Under the pieces are notes generated by a model. It saw nothing but the letters and a program-made list of their open reading frames with translations, ran no database searches and was not told the DNA's origin. Shown piece by piece: positions 6,897 through 14,156 of a stretch of DNA of 14,156 nucleotides. The DNA comes from Chrysochromulina tobinii (Eukaryota; Haptophyta; Prymnesiales; Chrysochromulinaceae). A program made the translations under genes and the position numbers. The stretch's first letter is position 1; every line of letters starts with the position of its first letter. Location of the stretch: NCBI GenBank assembly GCA_001275005.1, contig JWZX01000651.1, positions 1 to 14,156 on the forward strand, read 5' to 3'.

Positions 6897-8813
6897 ATGT
6901 CGTTCTGGGATACGCACGACGCTCTTCCGCGGCGCAGCACGACGGCCCTTGGCGGTTCGTTTGGTGGTTCCGCAAACGTCCGATCCGGCGCATGCAGCCC
7001 TGCATGGCGCCGAGCGGCGCTGCTTGGTAGCTTGGTAGGTCTTGCTGTGGGAATCATGGTGCACAGCAACCGCTTCGGTGCCGTAGTCATTCGTCACGCA
7101 GCGAGCTCCTCCAAGATGGCTTCTCTAGCTTCTCTGGTCGAGCTATCGTCCAACGTGGCTTCTATGGCCGATCTATTGTCAGCCCACTCGTCTCTGCCAG
7201 TGCCAACGAAGACGCCATCGCCTACGCGCTCGCCCTCGCCACCTTCTCTTCGACCTATGCCGGTGGTTGTTGGAAGGCCTGCAATCGTCGCCGTGTGCGT
7301 GGGCGGTTGGCTGGAGTTAGCAACGCCGCGCCGCGGCCAGAGCCTGCGGGACCACATCCTCAATGTCATGCCGTCCGATGTGTTCGTGGCTGGCACGATC
7401 CGTGGCAACGTGACAGAGTCGCGCGTCGACGCGGCATTGGACGGGATCTCAGCTCTCGCTCCCTTTGCGTCAGCGTCGGTGATCCGTATGCCAAGGCCCA
7501 GTGAGCTACGGTCCGAGCTGAAAAGGTCGGGCCACTGGGAAGGCTTCAAACTCCAGGCGAGCAAGGGTGGCTCGGGCCGGTTCAATTGGGCCGACCCTAG
7601 TTTTGACGACCCCCGGAATTGGGTTCCAATCATGATGAGCCCTGCGCTGGGCAACCCAAACGGCAACACGCTGCAGGAGTTCCACTACCAGAGCCGGTGC
7701 ATCGAGATGATCAATGCGCACGAGGCAAGCGGCGGCCCGCGCCGGCCAGCGCGCACGCCGTATGAGCGTGTCATGTTCACACGTCTTGAGTTCGAGTGGC
7801 TCGCTTCACACCCCCCTCTGCACCTGCTCGATCCAAAGTACCTCTGGGTACCCACTGGCGAAGACAACACCGGCGTGAACGATCGGCACTGGCTCGCGAG
7901 TCGGCGCGACGCGGAGGGCGTCTTCCGGCGATGGGACGCGCTCGTAGAGGGCAAGTTTCACGGCATCTTCTTCGCCACCTCGCAGGTGCGACCGCGGTGA
8001 TTGCATGCTGTTTGCCTCTTGATTGCCACTGAAGACCGCTGATTGCCCTCGCAGGTGCGACCGGTCTTCGTGTCGTCGGAGACCTTCAACAAGCTCCATC
8101 TGCAATACCGCAAGGTGGGCGTGGCTCGCTTCCCCAACGTCGCGGCACTCACCTGTTGCGAGAGCTCATATGCCGAGGGGACTGGGGCGGCGGCGCGCCG
8201 CGGCATGAAATGCTTTGCCAAGGCGTGCTTTCGCGCCAGGTGCCCGAGTGGGGCCCAGCTCCCGACGCCGAGATGCGCCCACAACGGCGCCACCGACGGC
8301 CCGAACCATCTGGCCTTCAAGTACGTCGATGAGGGCCACTCGGCTCTGTTGCATGGGACGGCGCTCGCACTGCCCGGAGCCACCTGGGAGGTGGCGGACG
8401 ATGCGACGCCGGGGCGTCTGCACATCCGCGTACCCGGGGCTGCGGTGGCTGCCGCCGCCGGGCGAGCCGCCAGCCACGGCGGCGGCGGCAGCACCAGCGG
8501 CGGCGGCGGCGGCGGTAGAGGCGGCATCGTCACCAGCGGAAGCGATGGCTCTGGCTTGCTTTATACGTGCAAGACGTGTGAGGGAGGGCCGGACGTACCA
8601 GATCCCGTCTCGATCAACGTGACCTCGTGTCTCTTCCGGAGGCATCCGTACGCTCACCCCACCCTCGAAGCAGCCCGCAAGGTGCACCCGTGCCGCTACT
8701 TCGACATGGCGGTGCTCGCAACGGTCTGCGCGCAGCTCGGAACCAAGGAGGTGCGAACAGGCAACTTGGGCTGGTTTTGCAACGACGCCGAGATGCTGGC
8801 CACGGCACTATGA
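6897..8813 (+). CDS. type II membrane glycosyltransferase-like protein (two exons)
   Basis: Exons 6897-7985 and 8055-8813 join in phase 0 to give about 615 residues. One hydrophobic helix (about 40-56) after an Arg-containing N-terminus looks like a signal anchor, followed by a Ser/Pro-rich stem, the layout of Golgi glycosyltransferases. The lumenal part contains VAVCVGGWLE (131-140), SLRDHILNVMPSDVFVAGT (149-167), YERVMFTRLEFEWL (289-302) and GVNDRHWLASRRDAEGVF (326-343). Together these resemble uncharacterised algal and plant proteins of the DUF7796/glycosyltransferase-like type; donor and acceptor are unknown, and the assignment is from memory of pattern, not a search. Exon 2 carries a Gly-rich insert (about 8460-8526), several Cys and a C-terminal NDAEML segment. 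I chose ATG 6897 (A at -3); ATG 6855 would add 14 residues. Without splicing, the frame stops at 7998-8000. Confidence 0.7.
7978..8063. repeat. 17-bp direct repeat spanning both splice junctions
   Basis: CCTCGCAGGTGCGACCG occurs at 7978-7994 and 8047-8063, offset 69 bases. Each copy holds eight bases of 3' exon or intron end and nine bases of intron start or exon start. Deletion between the copies would give exactly the spliced sequence. Confidence 0.95.
7986..8054 (+). other. 69-nt GT-AG intron flanked by direct repeats
   Basis: The upstream exon frame hits TGA at 7998-8000, while the downstream frame resumes with a similar style of protein. Removing 7986-8054 (GTGCGACC...CCCTCGCAG) restores one frame in phase 0. 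The junctions lie within a 17-bp exact direct repeat. The interior is built of short repeats: three copies of TGATTGC and two of GACCGC-TGATTGC. Confidence 0.85.
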
Positions 8814-8882
8814 TATCCACCACACCATAACCACACCAGCGCGTGGAGACTGCAGACCGGGCCGCCCCGCGCCCGTGGCCGT

Positions 8883-8914
8883 GCGGTACGGGGGAAAACC
8901 GCGCGCCGTACCGC
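8883..8914. repeat. 9-bp inverted repeat between convergent genes
   Basis: GCGGTACGG (8883-8891) and CCGTACCGC (8906-8914) are exact reverse complements with a 14-base loop, 70 bp after the stop of the glycosyltransferase-like gene. It could be a 3'-end RNA hairpin or a protein site; the function is unknown. Confidence 0.6.
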
Positions 8915-9029
8915 CCGCTGATCGTAGTCGGTACGCGCCGTCGGCGTATTATATTCCAGTCTCGATCCCGGTCAGCGGTCTGCAGGTGCAGCGTAGTGTA
9001 CTATAGATCAAGTATAAACTACGTGGAAC

Positions 9030-9062
9030 ACACTTAGTACACACTTAGCAGACACTTAGTTA
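9030..9062. repeat. 11-bp tandem repeat, three copies
   Basis: ACACTTAG recurs at 9030, 9041 and 9052, an exact 11-bp period with three variable bases per unit. It lies in AT-rich DNA just beyond the 3' end of the minus-strand gene (stop 9073-9075), in the shared convergent 3' region. Confidence 0.85.
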
Positions 9063-9072
9063 TTGCTTTTTG

Positions 9073-10308
9073 TTATAGCTTATTGCGGATACAATCTGAG
9101 TAGTTTAGGACCGCATCGTCAACCACGCTCAACCGCCGCGGGATTCCCCGGCGCTCCAGCACCGTGTGCGTTGGCCGTTGCCGCCGTGGCTGCGATTCCG
9201 ATTTACGATGATCCAGGACGGCCAAGGCCGAGTCGCGAATCCATGCGCCCATGTGCGCATGCATCTGCTCGGCGAATAAAGCCTCGGGCAGCTGCGGCTC
9301 CGAGAAGAGCGCCACCTGCTCGCTGATATCGAAGCCGCGCACGCGCACTGGCACGTGCGGCGCGGCACGGCGCTCAGGCAGCCGGGCAGACCAGAATGGC
9401 GTACCCGTGGCTTCGAGTCGGTCGTCCTCGCCGTACTGCGGCCCAGTGAAGTCGAGGACGAGTTCGCGCCCCGCGGCCGTGCGGCACCACACTAGCTGGT
9501 GCAGCGCGCCGCCGTGCGCTGCCTCGCGCGGACCCTCGGCAAAGCGCACGCGCTGCCGCAACCGGAGCGGCTGCGCGGGGAAAGGAGGGGCGACGACGCC
9601 AGGGTTGCTGTCGGCGGCGTGAGCGTCCTTGCCATCGTTGTCATCGGCCACGGCGGTCTCGACGGTGCAGCCCGCACGTGGCACCATGACATGGCGTACA
9701 AAGGGCGCGATCCGGAGCGCATTGACCATGCCAAAGGCGACGATCGGGCTGCCGTCGTCGTCGTCGAGCACGGCGAGCCCGTGTATCCCGACGAGGCTCC
9801 TCAGCGTGAGCAGCGCGCCCGTATGCAGAGCCTCGCACGAGTCGGTCGAGACGATCTTCCAGTAGAGGAGCTCTGAGGTGGCCGCATCGGCGGGCGCACC
9901 GTCCGGGTGCGGCGCCAGGAGCTCGTTGGGCAGCACGGGCGCGTTCGAGGTCTCCACGAAGACGAGCGCGGCCTGTGCATGCGGTACGAGCGCAGGCAGC
10001 TGCGGCGCGTCGAGCGCCGAAGCGCTCACGGGCGCGAGGCCGCCGCCGAGTGCGGCCGGCGCGGGCACGACGCGCGCGAACAAGGTCATGGGCAGCCGGT
10101 CGCGCGGCGGCTTGTGCTGCAGGTCAAGCGCCCACTGATCGCCAAGTCGCGTCGCGCCCGCGCCAGCGGCGACGAGGCTCGCAAAGTGTGAGATGGAGAG
10201 CGAGATCGTGCGCAGCGAGGCGAGCAGCGGTGGCGGCGTTGCGGCGCGGCGGCACGCGTGCCAGGACGAGCGATGGCTCGAGCGGCGCGAGACGAGTACG
10301 GAAGCCAT
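9073..10308 (-). CDS. unrecognised protein, possible papain/transglutaminase-like signature
   Basis: I do not recognise this gene. From ATG 10308 it encodes 411 residues; ATG 10389 would add 27, but 10308 has a better context (G at -3 and +4). The first 35 or so residues are rich in Arg, Ser and Ala with no acidic residue, which suggests an organelle-targeting peptide. The best-conserved-looking segment is HQLVW...LVLDFTGPQYG (His270, Asp286). The H-x-x-W ... D-x-T spacing resembles the His/Asp part of transglutaminase-like cysteine peptidase folds, and Cys158 lies upstream as a possible nucleophile. This is a weak analogy: the His-to-Trp spacing is not ideal. Acidic and Ala-rich loops intervene. 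Codon third positions are strongly G/C, supporting a real gene. The C-terminal 40 residues look less constrained. Divergent from enkurin. Confidence 0.7.
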   Translation of the reverse strand: MASVLVSRRSSHRSSWHACRRAATPPPLLASLRTISLSISHFASLVAAGAGATRLGDQWALDLQHKPPRDRLPMTLFARVVPAPAALGGGLAPVSASALDAPQLPALVPHAQAALVFVETSNAPVLPNELLAPHPDGAPADAATSELLYWKIVSTDSCEALHTGALLTLRSLVGIHGLAVLDDDDGSPIVAFGMVNALRIAPFVRHVMVPRAGCTVETAVADDNDGKDAHAADSNPGVVAPPFPAQPLRLRQRVRFAEGPREAAHGGALHQLVWCRTAAGRELVLDFTGPQYGEDDRLEATGTPFWSARLPERRAAPHVPVRVRGFDISEQVALFSEPQLPEALFAEQMHAHMGAWIRDSALAVLDHRKSESQPRRQRPTHTVLERRGIPRRLSVVDDAVLNYSDCIRNKL

Positions 10309-10495
10309 CCTGACGGCGTGTGAACAGAAGGAAGAAGAGTTCAGTCTCGGCGACTGGAACCCTACCATTTCGAGTGTAGCGGGACGCATGTAACGTGAAC
10401 GAGCTGGCCGTGAATCCTTTTTTCCAAAGCCTTACCGGCAAAGCTGTTGTTTCTCGTCAGTGCGGCCGCTTCTTGCTGGATCGCTGCGGTTGGCG
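10309..10495. promoter_or_regulatory. divergent promoter between unknown gene and enkurin
   Basis: About 187 bp separates the two opposed start codons, so the promoters are shared or overlapping. I see a T-run (10418-10424) and one TTACCGG motif (10432-10438), but no TATA box and no clear RFX X-box of the kind found upstream of animal ciliary genes. Confidence 0.4.
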
Positions 10496-11626
10496 ATGGC
10501 GACCGAGTCGATCTACAACCTGATCCCGCAGCCCGTGCCGCCGCCTGTCAAGGAGGCGCTCTACCGGAGCAAGCACCCTGGCGACAAGCCTACCACCTTT
10601 TCGACCTTTGGCCTGACGGGCACGTCGAAGCCGGGTTATGTCAACGTCGCTGGCGCGGAGGAGGCGACCAAGGGCGGGCAGCACGAGTACAAGAAACCGT
10701 TCGCGACGATGGGTAAGGACGGCAACGCGGTGCCGCCGACGGAGGTTCTGAAGAAGAAGACGGGCGGCGGTGGTGGCGCGTATGCAGCAGCGATGGGCTT
10801 GAGCGACCAGAGTAAGTGCTGCCTGATGCCATTCTGCGCGCGCGAGTGCCTGCGTCGCGCCGCGCCGCGCTGGCGTCGCCGCGGCCAGAGCTGCCGCTGG
10901 ACGCACGCGCTCGGCGTCGATCTGAGCTGCGGCGCGCACGCCGCTGCCAGACCTCGTTGGAGCTACAGCGGTTGGCAACGTCGCGAGCTGCTGCTTCTCC
11001 TGCTGGCCTCGAGCAAGCTCGCCGCCGCCGTGTTGCTCATTCCGCCGACTGGCCGCTCACCGCCCGCGCGTGCGCCACTCCCTTCGCCTGTGCCCGCAGC
11101 CGGCGCGTTCCTGTACTCGGATCGCCTGAAGCCGGCGCTGCCGTCGAAGGAGGAGCTGAAGCAGGTGCTTAAGGCGAGCGTGGCGGTCAAAAAGGCGGAG
11201 CCCAAGAACTTTGTGACGTCGAACGCTGTGGAGAATATCCTGGCGGTGCCGAAGCGCGAGCCCGAACCGATCAACTGGTTCCAGAAGCCGCACTTTGGCA
11301 CCACGCCGCCCTACTTGGTGAAGATCAAGCAGGAGATTGCCGACGAGTACGAGTACATTCGGTCGATGCAGCAGCAGGACGACTCCGGCGTGCCGCCCGG
11401 CATGAAGCAGCTGCCCGAGGAGGAGCGCCAGGCGCTCGTGGATGCGCTCAAGTCCAAGTGGCAGGACGTCAACAAGGCTTACCAGGGGTCATGTGTCCTC
11501 TCGCTCAAGTCGCTCGACACCATCGGCAAAGTCAAGAGGAAGGAGATGTATGAGGCCCAGCTCGCGCAGATTGAGAAGGACATCGAGAAGCTGTCCAGGA
11601 AAGTGATCCTCGTCGCGGATGATTAA
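10496..11626 (+). CDS. ENKUR: enkurin-domain protein (two exons)
   Basis: Exons 10496-10811 and 11100-11626 give 280 residues, close to the 256 of human enkurin. Enkurin (FAP106 in Chlamydomonas) is an axonemal microtubule inner protein; the animal protein also binds calmodulin and TRPC channels. Family-type features: ESIYNLIP at the N-terminus (4-11) followed by a Pro-rich stretch; KKPFATMG...PPTEVLKK (67-88); NFVTSNAVENIL (142-153); and the C-terminal enkurin domain (about 171-280) with FGTTPPYL, LPEEERQALVDALKSKW and an ending coiled coil, IEKDIEKLSRKVI. I chose ATG 10496 because the frame upstream starts only with GTG. The intron is in frame and stop-free, so an unspliced reading also gives an open frame of 376 residues; the insert has no family counterpart and looks like intron. 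The gene implies a flagellated life stage. Confidence 0.92.
   Translation: MATESIYNLIPQPVPPPVKEALYRSKHPGDKPTTFSTFGLTGTSKPGYVNVAGAEEATKGGQHEYKKPFATMGKDGNAVPPTEVLKKKTGGGGGAYAAAMGLSDQSKCCLMPFCARECLRRAAPRWRRRGQSCRWTHALGVDLSCGAHAAARPRWSYSGWQRRELLLLLLASSKLAAAVLLIPPTGRSPPARAPLPSPVPAAGAFLYSDRLKPALPSKEELKQVLKASVAVKKAEPKNFVTSNAVENILAVPKREPEPINWFQKPHFGTTPPYLVKIKQEIADEYEYIRSMQQQDDSGVPPGMKQLPEEERQALVDALKSKWQDVNKAYQGSCVLSLKSLDTIGKVKRKEMYEAQLAQIEKDIEKLSRKVILVADD
10812..11099 (+). other. 288-nt intron in enkurin (phase 1, stop-free)
   Basis: The donor is consensus GTAAGT at 10812 and the acceptor is CCCGCAG ending at 11099. Its length is a multiple of three and the host frame has no stop inside it. The encoded insert is Arg/Leu/Ala-rich and unlike enkurin. 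Splicing joins DQ to T-GAFLYSDRLKPALP, which reads like the family's linker. Confidence 0.8.
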
Positions 11627-12921
11627 ATGAGGAGGCGGCGCGCCGTCTAGTGACGGCGGCGGCGGCGGCGGCGATCGGCAGGGAATTTACAATTCAGGGA
11701 GGCCTCGGCCCTGCCTTCCTGGCCACCACAGTGATGAGGCGCCACTGGAGCACCACCGGCGCGGCGGCGGCGGTACCTACTCGCCGCCGGAACCCATTCC
11801 GCCACCGCTGGAGTCGCCCGCGAGCGGATGGCGAGGGCGACGTTGCCGTCGCTCTGAGCCTTTCCAGATGGTTGATGCGCGCGCTTGCGCGTCTGGGCCG
11901 TGGTCTCCAGCCAGGGCGCTTGGCGGCATGCCGCGAACGTTGTGTTCAGACTTGGTGTATTATCGAGAACCTGAAAGTCTTGCGGTGTGTGTCATGTGTG
12001 TTTGTGAGTTCGACGCTGGGATTGCGCGCGTGTGTGCGTGGTGCTCATTTGTGGTGCTGGTCTATAGTTAAAGTTATCTGTTATGACTTATGTCTCGATT
12101 TGTCCAGCCGCACTGATTCAAGGTAGCCGACGTAGCGTTTCGAAGCGTATTGGAGTCGAGTTTGATTAAGAGTTTGAACCATGAAGATGAACGCCCGGCC
12201 CGGGACCCGCGCGCGTTGACCGATGTCCGCGTGCGCGGTGCGGCGACGTGTCGCGCGCGCCGCCAAACTCCAAAGCGGGAATAGCCGGGCGCGGGTAAGG
12301 CGCGGGCCCTAACCGAGAAACCGACGGGGCGACGCCCCCGGCGGGCCCGCTGAGCGAACCTGCCCAGCGACCCGATCGTCGGACGTCGCGAATCGGGCGC
12401 GGCGCGGCACTAAATCAAACTTTGGCGAGCCAACCTGCAACCAGACGGACCGCGCTGGTGCGCTAGGGCTGAGCCTGAGGGGCCGGTTCGCTCGGGACGG
12501 GTTTCACGTGCGAACCTTCCGCAAATTCAAATAGAAATACTTATCAGATATCACGATTTCACGTCACGGGTCGCTTGATCATGATGATGATCATCCGATC
12601 CGATGGTATGGTTTTGGCCTTTAAAGGGTCTAAGAAAGTACTGATCAACACAACGCGCAGGAAGGAAGGACCGCTTCCGTATGATCTCATTCGATTCCCA
12701 CAGGTCCATGAGGCACATGCACGATGAGAGATGACACTTGACACAGCAGAGACATCAGTTAAGCAACAGTGAACAGAAAGCGACAGAATAGCAAGAAAGC
12801 GACCTGCACCACCGGCACTGTCCGAGCCATCAAAGATCAATCACCAATCATCACTACCGCGACTCATCACTGCCACAAACCAAAGCAAAGTTCGCGATTG
12901 ATGTAACGGACGCACCGATCA
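11627..12921. other. 1.3-kb intergenic region without supported gene
   Basis: This is the shared 3' region of enkurin (plus) and the PC-esterase gene (minus). Open frames here start with non-ATG codons and show no family motif. It has three parts: a GC-rich part with a GGC run (about 11630-11930); a GT-rich then mixed part (to 12150) followed by a GC-rich block with inverted repeats (12159-12493); and an AT-richer part (12500-12921) that is probably the 3' UTR and flank of the esterase gene, with a small GATCAT/ATGATC palindrome near 12578-12594. Confidence 0.6.
12159..12421. repeat. GC-rich block with terminal inverted repeat (possible MITE or structured RNA)
   Basis: AGTTTGATT (12159-12167) is the exact reverse complement of AATCAAACT (12413-12421); 10 of 11 bases match if extended inward. 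Inside are a GGGGC-GAC-GCCCC hairpin (12326-12338), the palindrome GCGGGCCCGC (12341-12350) and two GGCGCGGG copies 11 bp apart (12288, 12299). A further inverted pair, GAGCGAACC (12352-12360) and GGTTCGCTC (12485-12493), crosses its border. No clean target-site duplication is seen, so a non-autonomous transposon is only one option. Confidence 0.35.
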
Positions 12922-13977
12922 TTAATGACTGCTCCGGCTTTGGTTGAGTGACAACAGCACATGGTAGAGAAGCACGTTTAGCAGGCTGAGCGGCCCGTTT
13001 GCATTCGCACAAAAATGAAGGCAATCGTTCGCCCACGGTCTGTGTGCATCCACACGTCGGTAGAGCGGAGCTGCATCGAGAAGCGCCACGCCAGTGCGTG
13101 CCGCGTGTGCGCGAGCCATTTGGTCCATGAATGGAAAATGGATGAACTGTGCCTTGGTATACGGGCGTAACGGCTCCACGAAATCCGGAAAGAAGCGAGC
13201 TATCGAAACGTTGTTGCCAAGGTCAAAGTTGACGCCGGGCTCAGGATTCGTGTCGAGAATCGTGCTGCCGCATCCGCCGGGATTTGAAGTCATCCACACG
13301 GCCCGTCCTGGCAGCTGCTCCGAAACGGTGTCGAAGATGTTCTGGAGGGTCGCGTTATAGTGTGTGGCATTGAAGTGATGATGCCTTGGTACAAATTTGG
13401 TGGCACCGCCCATATTCTCGAACTGGTGGGCGTACGTTGACAACACGACCAGATCCGGCTTGAATTTGTGCATCCCCCACGACAAGCTACGACCCCGCTC
13501 AAAGTAACGAGGTGTTATTTGTCGGCTGAGCAACTCGGACTTCGAGAAGACGACCTGTTTGCTGCACAAATCACTCCCGTGCAATGCGCTCATGAGACTC
13601 ATAGCGAACAGTTGCATCGTGGAGTCGCCGACGAGCAGCATGGTGCGATTCTGAAGCGCGTCACAAAAGTGGCGTGCCGACCAATCGTGTAAACGACAGG
13701 AACGTGGAGTCCACACGGTATCATTGAAATGATCTGGTGCGCAGCAATAAGGAAAGCTCAATGGTTTGTTCGTCGATATGTTGCGACACTTCCGCATCAA
13801 CGATAGCCAGTTGCCTTGAAGGCCTCGGTATACTGAATCGTCGTGACCACAGCAATCCCATGAATGTTGCCAAGCAGTGGGACGCACGGTCCACGAGCCA
13901 TCCGTATGCTCGCCAGGCCGGCACTCTGCTCGGCGGTGCAGATCGGCGGTGCTGTTGTGCGTCGACGCCGACTGCAT
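12922..13977 (-). CDS. PC-esterase/TBL-like SGNH-fold protein
   Basis: Predicted 351-residue protein. The GDS motif LLVGDSTM puts the nucleophile at Ser119, and NDCLHFC gives Asp318 and His321, the DxxH pair of the PC-esterase family (plant TBL/PMR5 polysaccharide O-acetyltransferases, animal NXPE and CASD1). The preceding W-TPRSCRLHDW pattern also fits. These enzymes add or remove acetyl groups on glycans in the Golgi or outside the cell. At least eight N-x-S/T sequons (Asn8, 66, 85, 110, 203, 208, 256, 345) and many Cys support a lumenal protein, yet no signal peptide or anchor is present after ATG 13977, and an in-frame TGA lies 14 codons upstream of it. An upstream exon coding the anchor may be missed, or the gene is truncated. 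Base composition is more AT-rich than its neighbours. Substrate unknown. Confidence 0.8.
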   Translation of the reverse strand: MQSASTHNSTADLHRRAECRPGEHTDGSWTVRPTAWQHSWDCCGHDDSVYRGLQGNWLSLMRKCRNISTNKPLSFPYCCAPDHFNDTVWTPRSCRLHDWSARHFCDALQNRTMLLVGDSTMQLFAMSLMSALHGSDLCSKQVVFSKSELLSRQITPRYFERGRSLSWGMHKFKPDLVVLSTYAHQFENMGGATKFVPRHHHFNATHYNATLQNIFDTVSEQLPGRAVWMTSNPGGCGSTILDTNPEPGVNFDLGNNVSIARFFPDFVEPLRPYTKAQFIHFPFMDQMARAHAARTGVALLDAAPLYRRVDAHRPWANDCLHFCANANGPLSLLNVLLYHVLLSLNQSRSSH

Positions 13978-14101
13978 CCCCGAATCGAGGTCGTGGAGTG
14001 GCAGTGGTGCGGGGGCGTCAGACGAGCTCCGCCAGACGAGAGACGTCGAATTTTGGGGGAGGAAGCAAGGCGACTTTTCGATACTCGTAGAGATATTTTG
14101 C

Positions 14102-14150
14102 GCGCGCAGCGCGCAACAAAATTGCGCCGCGCAGCGGCGCCAAGCGGCGC
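14102..14150. repeat. GC-rich palindrome cluster at right edge
   Basis: GCGCGC-A-GCGCGC lies at 14102-14114. GCGCCGC (14124-14130) and GCGGCGC (14134-14140) form a second hairpin, and AGCGGCGC recurs at 14143-14150. The tract is upstream of the PC-esterase gene and is cut by the window edge. It may be a dispersed genomic repeat. Confidence 0.5.
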
Positions 14151-14156
14151 CGCAGG

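Noticed and set aside
11650-12126. 158-codon open frame on the plus strand after enkurin.
   Set aside because: It starts at GTG, has low-complexity Ala/Arg content and no family motif; it is more likely 3' UTR or intergenic.
12159-12200. Short strings resembling the 5' end of small-subunit rRNA (GAGTTTGAT and GATGAACGC).
   Set aside because: Spacing differs and no later conserved SSU rRNA blocks follow; it is probably coincidence.
12559-12840. 93-codon open frame on the minus strand.
   Set aside because: It has no ATG at its upstream end and no motif, and it lies in AT-rich 3' flank.

Overview
This window looks like nuclear DNA from a GC-rich, flagellated single-celled alga, most likely a haptophyte. 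The case is circumstantial. Most of the sequence is strongly GC-rich, genes are densely packed on both strands, and introns are few with GT...AG borders. Gene content is eukaryotic: an NSUN2/Trm4 RNA methyltransferase, a CDT2/DTL cell-cycle WD40 protein, an axonemal enkurin, a RING-finger membrane protein, and two secretory-pathway carbohydrate-modifying proteins. No operons, Shine-Dalgarno sites, tRNA, rRNA or CRISPR arrays were seen. Family assignments rest on motifs read by eye; the lineage call is inference.

Layout from left to right. (1) 1-99 holds a low-complexity, 54-bp-repeat segment that may be the edge of a minus-strand coding exon. (2) 100-616 is non-coding, with a cluster of ACCGGT hexamers and a 9-bp hairpin. 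(3) NSUN2 is on the minus strand, 617-3235. (4) Its upstream region 3236-3688 holds a CAAGT repeat and paired CACGTG boxes. (5) A single-pass membrane RING protein lies on the minus strand (3689-4330) and diverges from CDT2 on the plus strand (4498-6579) across about 170 bp. (6) A type II membrane protein resembling algal glycosyltransferase-like proteins lies on the plus strand (6897-8813) with a 69-nt intron. (7) A convergent 3' region of about 260 bp carries a hairpin and an 11-bp tandem repeat. (8) An unrecognised minus-strand gene (9073-10308) diverges from enkurin (plus strand, 10496-11626, with a 288-nt intron). (9) About 1.3 kb (11627-12921) holds no supported gene but contains a GC-rich block with nested inverted repeats. 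(10) A PC-esterase-like gene lies on the minus strand (12922-13977) in visibly more AT-rich DNA. (11) The right edge is a set of GC-rich palindromes.

The genes do not form one pathway. They sample RNA modification (NSUN2), ubiquitin signalling (RING protein, CDT2), cilia (enkurin) and glycan modification (glycosyltransferase-like protein, PC-esterase). The strongest observations are: an intron whose two splice junctions lie inside an exact 17-bp direct repeat, a hallmark of recent intron gain; a degenerate PCNA-binding (PIP) box in the algal CDT2 tail; a stop-free, frame-preserving 288-nt intron in enkurin; a RING protein with a transmembrane segment, a cysteine cluster and an acidic dileucine signal; and a possible His/Asp transglutaminase-like signature in the unknown gene. 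I found no clear evidence of a wholly new multi-gene system.
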